A stretch of DNA of 64,000 bases, taken from contig JAFQEB010000041.1 in assembly GCA_017399225.1 (NCBI GenBank), positions 1-64,000 on the forward strand, in the 5' to 3' direction. Position numbers and translations under genes: made by a program. Of the stretch, positions 53,775 through 63,924 are shown piece after piece (positions within the stretch are counted from its first letter, which is position 1; each line of letters begins with the position of its first letter). This DNA is from Clostridia bacterium. Lineage in GTDB: Bacteria > Bacillota_A > Clostridia > Christensenellales > Aristaeellaceae. The notes under the pieces were generated by a model. That model saw only the letters and a list, made by a program, of their open reading frames with translations. It was not told the origin of the DNA and did no database searches.

Positions 53775-53821
53775 ATTATACCGGAAAATCCGGTATGTGT
53801 CAATACCGAAAAATTCGGTAT
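53775..53821 (-). promoter_or_regulatory. Promoter of the small membrane gene with twin XRE operators
   Basis: Minus-strand TTGACA (53798-53803), 17-base spacer, TATAAT (53775-53780). Two 19-bp palindromes of the form ATACCGRA-AAA-TYCGGTAT lie at 53778-53796, spanning the spacer, and 53803-53821, just upstream of the -35. Their centres are 25 bp apart. This is a classic layout for repression by the adjacent HTH protein, which may also control itself. Confidence 0.8.
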
Positions 53822-53890
53822 ATCAGACAAATTTGGGGCAAGGATAGGCATACTAATACAGAAATGATGTGTATGGGGAGGTCGCCAAAA

Positions 53891-54097
53891 ATGCCGCATT
53901 ATCAGAGAATACGGGATTTGCGGGAAGATGCGGATCTGTATCAGAAGGATCTGGCACAGCTGCTGAAATGCTCGCAGCAAACCTACAGTGATTATGAATG
54001 CGGCAAGGTGGATATTCCCACAGAGGTTCTGCTCCGGCTTGCAGACTATTATGATACGACGGTTGACTACATCCTCGGCCGTACAACAAAGCGCTAA
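53891..54097 (+). CDS. XRE-family HTH transcriptional regulator
   Basis: 68 residues from the ATG after GGGAGG (a longer open frame to 53795 would cross the operators). Helix-turn-helix: RIRDLREDADLYQKDLAQLL, then KCSQQTYSDYECGKVDIPTE, with the C-terminal ADYYDTTVDYILGRTTK typical of minimal phage-like repressors. It probably binds the two palindromes between it and the divergent membrane gene. Confidence 0.92.
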   Translation: MPHYQRIRDLREDADLYQKDLAQLLKCSQQTYSDYECGKVDIPTEVLLRLADYYDTTVDYILGRTTKR

Positions 54098-54103
54098 CAG
54101 AAA

Positions 54104-54131
54104 GGAGCCTCCCCAATAACGGGGAGGCTCC
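54104..54131. terminator. Bidirectional terminator
   Basis: GGAGCCTCCCC, loop AATAAC, GGGGAGGCTCC between convergent genes; TTTCTGTT follows on the minus strand. Confidence 0.8.
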
Positions 54132-54145
54132 AAATGTTGCTGTGA

Positions 54146-55870
54146 TTACTCAGCGGTGGGGATCATGGCCTGCAGCGCTTCGCGGTAAGCCACCCAGCTG
54201 GGGGTGTTGCGGAAGTAGCGGGGCAGGACGTTGCCGTCCGCGTCGATGGGGGAGCGGAAGGACACCTTGTTGTTGATGGACAGGTAGGCGATATCCGCGC
54301 CGCCCAGATCCTTCTGCACGTTGACAGCATCAGCGCTGGTCAAGCCGCCCTCGGTGGAGGCCAGCTCCTCAGCGGTGATGGCGTTCAGGTCGGTGAACCA
54401 CTTGATGCACTCGCTGTGCTTGATGATCATCGCGGTGGGGCCGCCGGCGTACTTGAAGGAGACGGAGACGGAGCCGTTGTTGACAGCCACAAAAGCGTTG
54501 CCGATCACATGGGCGTCAGCGCCGACCAGGGTGTACACCTGCCAGCCGGTCTTGGTCAGATCGACGGGAACGATGTTGTGCCAGTCATCGGCGATGCCCA
54601 GATCCTTCAGGGACAGGCCAGCCAGACCGACGGTGTTCTTGCTGTACCAAACAGAGGTGTCAGCTTCGGGGCTGGGCTGCACGCCCTGGGTAGCGGTGAC
54701 GAAGAAGTCGACTTCGATCTTCTTGACCTCCACCAGGTCGTCGGGGTTGATGGCAGCGGTGGTGCCTTCGGAGCCGTCCCAGGTCTCATGACCCCAGGGC
54801 GTCGTGCCAGGCTGGTTATCGACCATCCACTTGTCGTACAGGATAGCGTAGTCATCGTTGGAGTCAAACACGTTGCCATTGTCGTAGCCGGTGGGGCCGC
54901 AGGCAACGCCGTTGAAGGCGATGGATTCGCCGTTGACGCGAATGTCGGAAATGCCCAGGTACATGCCGTCCATGACGGAGCCTTCGGTGTTGCCGTCAGC
55001 AATGACCATGAGCAGCTTCTCAGCGCCGTTGCCGGCAGGCGTCCAGCCACCCTGATCCAGCATGTAAGCGGAGACGGTGTAGTTGCCCTCACCGGTGATG
55101 GTGGCGGTGGTGGAGGTGCCCAGCTTGCCGTCGGTCTCAGGCCACCAGCCGCCGGACAGGTAGTACAGCTTCACGTCGGCAGTGGGGCCCTCTTCCGCAG
55201 CGGGAGCCACCAGCTCAACGCCGGCTTCGGGCTGCTCGCCCAGCTCCTCGGGAGCCGCGCCAGCGTCCTCGGCGAAGATGAAGTCGACCTCGATGGTGTC
55301 GCCCGCGACGATGTCGTCAGGGTTGATCACCAGGTGGGTGGCGTCTTCGGGGGTACCATCAAAGGAACGGTAGCCGGAGGGGCCCTGAGCGTCGGGGGTG
55401 AAGAAGGGATCCCAGTAGGAGTTGTACAGCGGGACCATGCCGGCGTTGGTGTCGTCATGGTAGGTGCCGTAGTAGTTCTCGTTCTTGGCAATGGGGGTGC
55501 CGTTGACGCGGATCTCGGTGATGTCGACATAATAGCCGGGGAAGAGCTTCTCGGCGTTGTCGATGATCAGGTTGAACTGGATCGCGCCTTCAGCCTTCTG
55601 CCAGTTGAACTTCAGGCCGACGGTGTACTTGCCGGGGCCGGTGACCATGGCATTGGTCGCCTCAACGCCGGTCTCGGACGCGGGCTGATCAACGCGCTGA
55701 TGCTGGGGCCACCAGGGGAAGTTGTTCTGATCCTTCTCATGGTTGGAAGCGAAGTACAGCAGCCAGGCGGTAGCGGTGGTCGGTTCCTCGGCGGAAGCGA
55801 CGCACGCCATGCCCAGTGCCAGCACGGCGACCAGAGCGATCGCCATGATCATGGACAGGAGCTTTTTCAT
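54146..55870 (-). CDS. Secreted three-domain protein with an unrecognised C-terminal domain
   Basis: 574 residues; signal peptide (MAIALVAVLALGMACVASA region). Two homologous beta-rich domains, about 28-215 and 235-395, each contain a G-x-Y-T-V strand (GPGKYTVGLKFNWQKAEG; GEGNYTVSAYMLDQGGWTP), an I-x-E/D-I-R-V-N-G strand and a final I-N-P-D-D strand. They read like carbohydrate-binding beta sandwiches. The C-terminal domain (404-574) matches the last 167 residues of the protein at 62353-63588. No catalytic motif seen. Probably cell-surface or secreted glycan binding. Confidence 0.8.
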   Translation of the reverse strand: MKKLLSMIMAIALVAVLALGMACVASAEEPTTATAWLLYFASNHEKDQNNFPWWPQHQRVDQPASETGVEATNAMVTGPGKYTVGLKFNWQKAEGAIQFNLIIDNAEKLFPGYYVDITEIRVNGTPIAKNENYYGTYHDDTNAGMVPLYNSYWDPFFTPDAQGPSGYRSFDGTPEDATHLVINPDDIVAGDTIEVDFIFAEDAGAAPEELGEQPEAGVELVAPAAEEGPTADVKLYYLSGGWWPETDGKLGTSTTATITGEGNYTVSAYMLDQGGWTPAGNGAEKLLMVIADGNTEGSVMDGMYLGISDIRVNGESIAFNGVACGPTGYDNGNVFDSNDDYAILYDKWMVDNQPGTTPWGHETWDGSEGTTAAINPDDLVEVKKIEVDFFVTATQGVQPSPEADTSVWYSKNTVGLAGLSLKDLGIADDWHNIVPVDLTKTGWQVYTLVGADAHVIGNAFVAVNNGSVSVSFKYAGGPTAMIIKHSECIKWFTDLNAITAEELASTEGGLTSADAVNVQKDLGGADIAYLSINNKVSFRSPIDADGNVLPRYFRNTPSWVAYREALQAMIPTAE

Positions 55871-56033
55871 GCTGATTTCCTCCTAAAACGTTTTACCCGA
55901 AGAATATATATCGGGCAGGCTAACAATATTATAGTTGAACATTTCATCCCCGTCAAGGATAATTCTGTCTAAAACTTGTATAAAAATGGACGCATCGGGG
56001 CAGATGCGTCCGTTTCCGGTCGAATATATTCGC

Positions 56034-57065
56034 TTACAGCTCCATTTTTACCTGCGCGTCGCCGGAGACGCCGGGCTGGGTGCGGCCCATGTGCTGCCAG
56101 GCGGAGGGGGTGCACACGCGGCCCCGGGGGGTGCGCATCAGGAAGCCCAGCTGCATCAGGTACGGCTCGTACACGTCCTCGATGGTCACGGCGTCCTCGC
56201 CCGTGGTGGCGGCCAGGGTATCCAGGCCCACGGGGCCGCCGCCGAACTTGTCCATCATGGTGGTCAGCATGGTGCGGTCGGTCTTGTCCAGGCCCAGCTC
56301 ATCCACGCCCTGCATGGCGATGGCCTCCCGGGCGATCTCCAGGGAGATCCTGCCGGAGCCCTTCACCTGGGCATAGTCGCGCACGCGCTTGAGCATACGG
56401 TTGGCGATACGGGGCGTGCCGCGGGAGCGCCTTGCGATCTCCAGGATGCCGTCGGCGTCCGCATCCACGCCGAGGATGGAAGCGCTGCGGCGCACGATGG
56501 AGGCCAGCTCTTCCGGCGTGTACATTTCCAGCCGGAACAGGATGCCGAAGCGGTCGCGCAGGGGGGCGGAAAGCTGACCGGCACGGGTGGTGGCGCCGAT
56601 GAGGGTGAACTTCGGAACTGTCATGTGGATGGAATTCGCCATGGGGCCCTTGCCGGTGACGATGTCCACGGCGAAATCCTCCATCGCGCTGTAAAGCACC
56701 TCCTCGGAGGTACGGGAAAGCCGGTGGATCTCGTCGATGAACAGCACGTCCCCCTGGTTAAGGTTGGTGATGATGGACAAGAGATCGCCGGGGCGCTCGA
56801 TGGCGGGGCCGGAGGTGATGCGGATGTTGGAGCCCATCTCCGCCGCGACGATGTTGGCCAGGGTGGTTTTGCCAAGGCCGGGCGGGCCGTAAAGCAGGAT
56901 GTGATCCAGTGCATCCCGGCGGGAAAGTGCGGCCTGGATGTAGATGCTCAGGCTGCTCTTGACGGCCGTCTGGCCCACATAGTCCCGCAGCGTCCGCGGG
57001 CGGAGGCTGGTTTCGACGCTGTCCTCCTGCTGATAACCGGCGTCCATGAAACGATCTTCAAACAT
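56034..57065 (-). CDS. ruvB: Holliday junction DNA helicase RuvB
   Basis: 343 residues, usual length. Walker [17 protein letters not shown], Walker [19 protein letters not shown], sensor region [19 protein letters not shown], and the C-terminal winged helix ([20 protein letters not shown]). It drives branch migration with RuvA and works with RuvC. Third gene of ruvCAB; a 53-base gap with simple repeats (TTAATGCTTAATGCGTAATT region) separates it from ruvA. Confidence 0.97.
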   Translation of the reverse strand: MFEDRFMDAGYQQEDSVETSLRPRTLRDYVGQTAVKSSLSIYIQAALSRRDALDHILLYGPPGLGKTTLANIVAAEMGSNIRITSGPAIERPGDLLSIITNLNQGDVLFIDEIHRLSRTSEEVLYSAMEDFAVDIVTGKGPMANSIHMTVPKFTLIGATTRAGQLSAPLRDRFGILFRLEMYTPEELASIVRRSASILGVDADADGILEIARRSRGTPRIANRMLKRVRDYAQVKGSGRISLEIAREAIAMQGVDELGLDKTDRTMLTTMMDKFGGGPVGLDTLAATTGEDAVTIEDVYEPYLMQLGFLMRTPRGRVCTPSAWQHMGRTQPGVSGDAQVKMEL

Positions 57066-57118
57066 AATGAACCCCTTGATGTGAATGCTTAATGCTTAAT
57101 GCGTAATTCTTAATTGCT

Positions 57119-57727
57119 TTACATCCCGGCCATGGAGCGCAGCGCCAGGCGCAGCAGCTCGTCCACGGGGGCGTTTTTGTTTTCGACCTTGGAGAGCGCG
57201 TCCCGGGCCTCGCCGGGGGTGTAGCCCAGGGCGGTCAGGCCGGCAATGGCCTGGGCGAAGTTGTCCGCCGCTGCAGGCACGGCCGGGGCTGCGGCTGGAG
57301 AGGATGCGCTGCCGGAGACCTCGAACTGCCCCAGCTTGTCCTTCAGCTCCAGGGCGATGCGCTGGGCGATCTTCTTGCCCACGCCGGGGGCGCGGGAGAT
57401 GGTCTTCTCGTCCTCCATCACGATGGCCAGACGCAGATCCTGCACCGACAGCGTGGACAGAAGTGCCAGGGCCATCTTCGGGCCCACGCCGGTGACGCTG
57501 GTCAGCAGCAGGAAGAGCTGCTTCTCCTCCTTGGTGGCAAAGCCGAAGAGCTCCATGGCGTCCTCCCGCACACTCAGCCAGGTATGGCAGCGCATGGTAT
57601 CGCCGGTCTTGGGGGCGGCGTTGAGGGTCTGCAGGGAGCAGCTGAGCAGATACCCCACGCCGCCGGCCAGCAGCACAAGGGTATTGTTGGTCTTTTCGCA
57701 GACCTGACCTTCAATAAATGCGTACAA
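57119..57727 (-). CDS. ruvA: Holliday junction-binding protein RuvA
   Basis: 202 residues from a TTG start (MYAFIEGQVCEKTNNTLVLL) preceded by GGAGG; an ATG 45 bases upstream precedes the ribosome site and is unlikely. The helix-hairpin-helix region has LLTSVTGVGPKMALALLSTL and RAPGVGKKIAQRIALELKDK. The C-terminal domain III (AIAGLTALGYTPGEARDAL) contacts RuvB. A tetramer binds the four-way junction. Confidence 0.96.
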   Translation of the reverse strand: MYAFIEGQVCEKTNNTLVLLAGGVGYLLSCSLQTLNAAPKTGDTMRCHTWLSVREDAMELFGFATKEEKQLFLLLTSVTGVGPKMALALLSTLSVQDLRLAIVMEDEKTISRAPGVGKKIAQRIALELKDKLGQFEVSGSASSPAAAPAVPAAADNFAQAIAGLTALGYTPGEARDALSKVENKNAPVDELLRLALRSMAGM

Positions 57728-57861
57728 GGGAGTACCTCCTGTAACGATCCGTACGGAAATTTGCTTCAGCAAACAGAAAACGCGTCGCGCCGAGCCTTCC
57801 GTACGGCGGAACTTCTCAACAGGGCCTCGCCCCGCGGCAGCGGCAAAACGGGTCGAAGCCC

Positions 57862-58356
57862 CTACTTCATCCGGAACTGTTCCCGCATCCGCCCTGCCTG
57901 GCAGTGCGTGATCGCGCAGGCGATGGCGTCGGCGGCGTCGTCGGGCTTGGGGATGGTATCCATGTTCAGCAGGAGCTTGACCATCTGCTGGATCTGCTTC
58001 TTGTCCGCCTTACCGTAGCCGGTGATGGCCTGCTTGATCTGCATGGGGGTGTATTCGTAGAGGTTCTCCGTGTATTCGGCGGCGGCGATGATCGCTGCGC
58101 CTCTTGCTGCGCCGACCATCAGCGCGGTGGTGACGTTCTGCGCGAAGAACAGCTCCTCAAAGGCCACTTCATCCGGACGGTACATCAGCGTCAGGTCGCG
58201 GATGCCCAGCTGGAGCGTCCGCAGCCGGTGCTGCATGGGGGTGCCGGCCTTCGTTTCGATGCAGCCGTAGCCCAGCAGCTTCATGTGGCTGCCCTGGGCT
58301 TCCACCACCCCCCAGCCCATCAGCGCGTAGCCGGGGTCGATGCCAAGAACGATCAT
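57862..58356 (-). CDS. ruvC: Holliday junction resolvase RuvC
   Basis: 164 residues from the ATG that gives MIVLGIDPGYALMGWGVVE. Acidic catalytic residues: Asp7 (GIDPG), Glu in VAFEELFFAQNVTTA and the C-terminal D-D-A-A-D-A pair (PKPDDAADAIACAITH). It cuts Holliday junctions. First gene of ruvCAB. The 134-base gap to ruvA holds short GC-rich inverted repeats and no gene. Confidence 0.96.
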   Translation of the reverse strand: MIVLGIDPGYALMGWGVVEAQGSHMKLLGYGCIETKAGTPMQHRLRTLQLGIRDLTLMYRPDEVAFEELFFAQNVTTALMVGAARGAAIIAAAEYTENLYEYTPMQIKQAITGYGKADKKQIQQMVKLLLNMDTIPKPDDAADAIACAITHCQAGRMREQFRMK

Positions 58357-58595
58357 GCTTGAACCTTCCAATCATACATATGTTCGTACCTGTCTATCAT
58401 AGCGCGGCGGCAGCGGATTGTCAACGCGAACACTGCTTTTTTGTTGATTGCCGTTCCATTCCCGGCAGATTGGCTTGCATCCACCTCTGCTGGCTGAATG
58501 CAGACATTAATATGGAAACTGTTCCGCAGTGCATGAGGCCGTACGCAGTGCTGGGAATAAGTACAAAGGAAATACCGTTTTCCCGAAAAAAAGGC

Positions 58596-58624
58596 TTGCA
58601 TTTTTATTCAGCCGGGCTTATAAT
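58596..58624 (+). promoter_or_regulatory. argG promoter with a probable ArgR box
   Basis: TTGCAT, 17-base spacer, TATAAT. TGCATTTTTATTCA (58597-58610) overlaps the -35 and spacer and differs at one position from the ARG-box consensus TGAAT-W4-ATTCA, so arginine-dependent repression is likely. The rest of 58357-58677 shows no gene. Confidence 0.65.
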
Positions 58625-58677
58625 CACCGTTGTCACATGACAAAACGATAACAATATCCCAAAGGAGATTGATCGAT

Positions 58678-59886
58678 ATGGCGAAGATGCGTGTTCTGCT
58701 GGCGTACTCCGGTGGTCTGGATACGTCCATTATCGTTCCGTGGCTGAAGGAGAACTATGACTGCGACGTGGTCTGCGTGGCCGGCGACGTGGGTCAGGGC
58801 GAAGAGCTCGAGCCCCTGCACGAGAAGGCTGCCAAGTGCGGCGCTGAGAAGCTCTACATCGCCGACCTGCGCAAGGAATTCGTCGAGGAGTTCATCTGGC
58901 CCACCCTGAAGGCCGGCGCCGTCTACGAGGGCAAGTACCTCCTGGGCACCTCCTTCGCCCGTCCCCTGATCGCCAAGCGCCTGGTGGAGATCGCCCACGA
59001 AGAGGGCTGCACCGCCATCTGCCACGGCTGCACCGGCAAGGGCAACGACCAGGTCCGCTTCGAGCTGACCATCAAGGCCTTCGACCCCGACATGAAGATC
59101 ATCGCCCCCTGGCGTATCTGGGACATCAAGACCCGCGAAGAGGAGATCGAGTACGCCGAGGCGCGCAACATCCCCGTGCCGGTCAAGAAGGACCGTCCCT
59201 ACTCCATGGACCGCAACATCTGGCACATCTCCCACGAGGGCGCCGATCTGGAAGATCCGTGGAACGAGCCGCCGGCTGACCTGCTGCTGACCATGGTCAC
59301 CCCCGAGAAGGCCCCCGACGAGGCCGAGTACGTGACCATCGACTTCGAGAAGGGCACCCCCGTGGCCATCAACGGCGAGAAGCTGGAGGCCATCGAGCTG
59401 CTGACCAAGGCCAACGAGATCGCCGGTCGCAACGGCGTGGGCTGCGCCGACCTGGTGGAGAACCGCCTGGTGGGCATGAAGTCCCGCGGCGTGTACGAGA
59501 CTCCCGGCGGCACCCTGCTGTACGCCGCCCACTCCATCCTGGAGTCTATCACCCTGGATCGCGCCACCAGCCACTACAAGGAGCTGATCGCCTCCAAGTT
59601 CGCTGAGCTGGTGTACGACGGCATGTGGTACACCCCCCTGCGCGAGGCGCTGTCCGCCTTCGTGGACTCCACCCAGCAGAACGTCACCGGCACCGTGCGC
59701 ATCAAGTGCTACAAGGGCAACTGCATCAACGCCGGCGTGAAGTCCCCCAACAGCCTGTACCTGGAAGAGATCGCCACCTTCGGCGACTCCAAGGATCTGT
59801 ACAGCCACAAGGACAGCGAAGGCTTCATCAACCTGCTGGGCCTGCCGCTCAAGGTCAAGGCCATCGTCGATCAGCGCAAGAAGTAA
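58678..59886 (+). CDS. argG: Argininosuccinate synthase
   Basis: 402 residues from the ATG after AAAGGAG. The ATP pyrophosphatase P-loop is [20 protein letters not shown]. Other marks: [39 protein letters not shown] and [19 protein letters not shown]. It ligates citrulline and aspartate. argH lies further down the same strand but is separated by the toxin-antitoxin pair on the other strand. Codon use is strongly biased to C/G-ending codons, more than its neighbours, suggesting high expression. Confidence 0.97.
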   Translation: MAKMRVLLAYSGGLDTSIIVPWLKENYDCDVVCVAGDVGQGEELEPLHEKAAKCGAEKLYIADLRKEFVEEFIWPTLKAGAVYEGKYLLGTSFARPLIAKRLVEIAHEEGCTAICHGCTGKGNDQVRFELTIKAFDPDMKIIAPWRIWDIKTREEEIEYAEARNIPVPVKKDRPYSMDRNIWHISHEGADLEDPWNEPPADLLLTMVTPEKAPDEAEYVTIDFEKGTPVAINGEKLEAIELLTKANEIAGRNGVGCADLVENRLVGMKSRGVYETPGGTLLYAAHSILESITLDRATSHYKELIASKFAELVYDGMWYTPLREALSAFVDSTQQNVTGTVRIKCYKGNCINAGVKSPNSLYLEEIATFGDSKDLYSHKDSEGFINLLGLPLKVKAIVDQRKK

Positions 59887-59896
59887 ACAAAAATAT

Positions 59897-59929
59897 GAGG
59901 AGCTGCGTCAGGTGCGCAGCTCCTCTTTT
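59897..59929 (+). terminator. Terminator of argG
   Basis: GAGGAGCTGCG and its complement, followed by TTTT. Confidence 0.85.
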
Positions 59930-59944
59930 GATGCGTATGATGAT

Positions 59945-60325
59945 TCAGACGATATGGGATTCGATCCAGGCTACAACCTCTGCGATATCGGCATCTCCGC
60001 GGGCAACGCTGAGGCCGAGGCCGGTCAGTTCCTCCTGTGAGTAATGCAGGGCGACGCCGTTGCGCCGCAGGATCAGCAGCATCACGGCCATGCCGATGCG
60101 CTTGTTGCCGTCGATGAAGCCGTGATTCTGTGCCAAGCCGCAGCCCATAGCGGCTGCCTTGGCGACGACGCCGGGATAGGCCTCGGTGTCGCCGAAAGCC
60201 GCGCTGGCCCTTGCGACCGCGCTTTCAATCAGGCCCATATCGCGGATTCCGTGAGAACCGCCGGAAGAGTCGATCATCTTCTGATGGAGACGGAGCACAG
60301 CCTCAGGTGTTGGAAGCCAGATCAT
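59945..60325 (-). CDS. doc: Doc/Fic-family toxin (death-on-curing type)
   Basis: 126 residues from the ATG that overlaps the antitoxin stop as ATGA. The Fic-like loop is NHGFIDGNKRIGMAVMLLIL (H-x-F-x-D-x-N-K/R pattern). N-terminal PTPEAVLRLHQKMIDSSGG is typical of Doc. Doc proteins phosphorylate EF-Tu and block translation. The full H-x-F-x-D/E-G-N-x-R Fic motif is nearly present, so AMP-transfer is the alternative. Confidence 0.9.
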   Translation of the reverse strand: MIWLPTPEAVLRLHQKMIDSSGGSHGIRDMGLIESAVARASAAFGDTEAYPGVVAKAAAMGCGLAQNHGFIDGNKRIGMAVMLLILRRNGVALHYSQEELTGLGLSVARGDADIAEVVAWIESHIV

Positions 60326-60495
60326 TTCGCCAGCTCCTTCCATGCAGGAAGATTCTCTTCGATAATGGCATCCATATCCTCTTCCAGCTGACGAAGCTCA
60401 CGCTGTTTCAAAAACTGAACAAAATCCAGTACCTGCTGCTGGGTGTGCAGGGGCATGGTGCGGGTTTCTTCAGCAATGCGTTCAACCAGGGTCAT
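60322..60495 (-). CDS. Antitoxin-like protein (DUF2281/VapB-like), partner of Doc
   Basis: 57 residues from the ATG after GGAGG. Helical: ERIAEETRTMPLHTQQQVLD and FVQFLKQRELRQLEEDMDAI, similar to DUF2281 antitoxins. It contains no obvious DNA-binding domain of the Phd type. It overlaps and precedes the toxin gene, the usual order for this module. Confidence 0.82.
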   Translation of the reverse strand: MTLVERIAEETRTMPLHTQQQVLDFVQFLKQRELRQLEEDMDAIIEENLPAWKELAK

Positions 60496-60575
60496 TGACG
60501 ACACCTCCTATGCTATCATTATACCCGTGGGAGGCCTGCTGTTCAAGCATTCGCTGCATCTTTTTTGCACTTCTG

Positions 60576-60604
60576 TTGAAGAAAGCCCGCATATCTGCTA
60601 TACT
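60576..60604 (+). promoter_or_regulatory. argH promoter
   Basis: TTGAAG, 17-base spacer, TATACT, 45 bases before the ATG. A weak ArgR half-site (TGAAT on the minus strand in AATGCAATTCACC) follows. Confidence 0.55.
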
Positions 60605-60649
60605 ATACACTGGTCAAAAATGCAATTCACCTTCAAGGAGGATACACAT

Positions 60650-62023
<1,374 letters not shown>

Positions 62024-62077
62024 AAAAGGTCCAGGGGTGAAGCCCCTGGCGCAGGTGGAGGGCTGCGTAAGCCCTCC

Positions 62078-62190
62078 CCGCCGGAGGCAAAACCCGCATT
62101 GCGTCTTTCCCGAATCTGCAGATTCGGGAAACAGCTCGCACAGCCCTAAAAGAAAAAGCCAACAAAGTCCCACCAACTAAATCCCCCAAC
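62078..62190. repeat. Intergenic direct repeat, copy 1
   Basis: CCGCCGGAGGCAAAACCCGC to AAATCCCCCAAC. It contains TTTCCCGAATC-TGCA-GATTCGGGAAA and matches 63777-63897 in the same orientation. The pair flanks the secreted-protein gene at 62353. Spurious minus-strand frames here read as FPESADSGKTQCGFCLRRGG, a string familiar from repeat regions of clostridial genomes, so I do not call a gene. Confidence 0.75.
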
Positions 62191-62248
62191 TGGAAGAACA
62201 ACCCACCTCCAATCGTTATATATGGTGCAACCCCTACCGACAAAGGAG

Positions 62249-62324
62249 GCCGGGCGGCAGCCCGGCTAACGAGAGCCAATGCTTGCATTGGCCGAGTGTA
62301 GCCAGTACCCGGCCTTGCGCCGGG
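62249..62324. repeat. Third copy of the three-hairpin structured repeat, reverse orientation
   Basis: On the minus strand: CCCGGC/GCCGGG hairpin, CTGGCTACACTCG, hairpin GCCAATGC/GCATTGGC, TCTCGTTA, hairpin GCCGGGC/GCCCGGC. Linkers match copies at 886 and 14944 (CTGACTACGCTCG, TCTCGCTA), while arm bases change in pairs. No coding sequence in 62030-62352 apart from this and the repeat above. Confidence 0.7.
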
Positions 62325-62352
62325 GAATGGCCGAAAAAAAGGAGGCATCACC

Positions 62353-63588
62353 ATGAAGCGAATCCTGTTCATATGCACCCTGATGGCCCTGCTGCTGACG
62401 GCAACCGCCGCTCTGGCGGCAAACCCCGTGCCGATGAGCACGAGGGATATCCCCGCCATCCCGGCTGCCCCCGACACGCCCCGCACCGTGCGGGCCGTGC
62501 AAAACGGAGGCACAGTTGCTGTCACCTTTGACCGTGCGCTCCCCCGGGAGAGCCTGCTGGACTTCATCTCCCTGGACGGCGACTACCGCGAGGTGGCCGT
62601 GCGCTATGCGGCGGACGGCTCCGGCTTCACGACGGAAAGCCTGCCCTATGGCGGCCAGTGGCTGCGGATCGACCTGGCCTGGGTCGAGGGAGACGTCAAC
62701 GCCACCGCCCGCTACAACATGAGCGGCGGCCTGACGCAGAGCACCCGCTTCGATGGGGAATTCAACGAGTTTGTCTACGACGCGGAGGGCGCCTTCACCG
62801 AGTACCGCGACGCAAAGAGCGGCGTGTGGACGCGCTTTGACGCAAACGGCAATGCCGTGCGCTATTCCTATGAAAAGGACGGTATGCGCGTGTGGTTCGA
62901 CCTGGCGGGCAATGTCTGCTGGGCAACCTATGCGGGCGACGGCTATGCCTGCACCTGGGAGCCGGGGGAGGGCTGGTTCATTGAAGCGCCTGCCGGCAAG
63001 GTGAAGGTGCAGCTTGATCTGAACCCGAAAAAGGTCAGCCCGCTGCTGGTGGTGGCGGAGCCCTCGCCCACGCCGGAAGTGGTGTGGTACCCCAACAACA
63101 CCATCGCCCTGGCCGGCCTGAGCCTGCAGGAAGCGAATACCCGCCTGCCGGATAAGTGGTACAACGTGATCCCGGTGGATCTGACCCGGGACGGACGGCA
63201 GACCTATTTCCTGACCATCTCCAACGCGCGCTTCATCGGCGAGTGCTATGTGGACGTGTGGGGGGACGAGGTCACCGTCAGCTGCGAGGTGCTGGAGAGA
63301 AGCGGCATTGAGCTGAAGAGCGAGTACGGGCGCTGGTTCACCAGCCTGTCGCAGGTGACGGACAGGAGCATCGAGGACACGGAGAATGGCTTCGTGTTCG
63401 GGCAACCGCTGTCGATCAGTGAGGATCTGGAGGGCGCGGATGTAGCGCTGCTGTTCATCAGGAGCAAGGCGACCTACCGGCAGCCCTTCCGGGATGGCTC
63501 GGAGCTGCCGAGATACTGGCGCAACACGCCACAGTGGAAGGATTTCCGCAAGAACCTCAACGTGCTGATGCAATACGTGGAATGGTAA
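62353..63588 (+). CDS. Secreted protein sharing a C-terminal domain with the 574-residue protein
   Basis: 411 residues with AAAGGAGG upstream and a signal peptide (MKRILFICTLMALLLTATAA). The middle part (120-220) has RHS/YD-like beta repeats (DGEFNEFVYDAEGAFTEYRD). The C-terminal domain (242-408) starts VVWYPNNTIALAGLSLQEAN, continues NVIPVDLTRDGRQTYFLTI and ends LPRYWRNTPQWKDFRKNL, matching residues 404-574 of the protein at 54146-55870. No known catalytic motif. Flanked on both sides by the same intergenic repeat. Confidence 0.82.
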   Translation: MKRILFICTLMALLLTATAALAANPVPMSTRDIPAIPAAPDTPRTVRAVQNGGTVAVTFDRALPRESLLDFISLDGDYREVAVRYAADGSGFTTESLPYGGQWLRIDLAWVEGDVNATARYNMSGGLTQSTRFDGEFNEFVYDAEGAFTEYRDAKSGVWTRFDANGNAVRYSYEKDGMRVWFDLAGNVCWATYAGDGYACTWEPGEGWFIEAPAGKVKVQLDLNPKKVSPLLVVAEPSPTPEVVWYPNNTIALAGLSLQEANTRLPDKWYNVIPVDLTRDGRQTYFLTISNARFIGECYVDVWGDEVTVSCEVLERSGIELKSEYGRWFTSLSQVTDRSIEDTENGFVFGQPLSISEDLEGADVALLFIRSKATYRQPFRDGSELPRYWRNTPQWKDFRKNLNVLMQYVEW

Positions 63589-63776
63589 CGAAAAAGGGTT
63601 AAGGGTCGAAGACCCTTACGGGGCATTTGCTTGGAGTGTGTCCCCAGTGGGGACTTCGCCGAAGGCGAAAACGGAAAGTAAATGTTGAATAGGGGTCGCG
63701 GAGATCCAACATCGCTTGATGCTTTCGCCTTCGGCGAACTCCCCCACTGGGGAGGCGCATCTGCACGATGCCCGTG

Positions 63777-63897
63777 CCCGCCGGAGGCAAACGCCCCACA
63801 GCGTCTTTCCCGAATCCGCAGATTCGGGAAACAGCTCACACAGCCCAAAGAGAAAAGCCTACAAAGTCCACTAATCAAATCCCCCAACCAACACCCC
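63777..63897. repeat. Intergenic direct repeat, copy 2
   Basis: Matches 62078-62190 with few differences. The stretch 63598-63776 before it has further short hairpins (TAAGGGTCGAAGACCCTTA; CCCCAGTGGGG pairing with CCCCACTGGGG) and no gene. Confidence 0.75.
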
Positions 63898-63924
63898 ACC
63901 CCACCCGCAAAGGAGGCCGACGCC

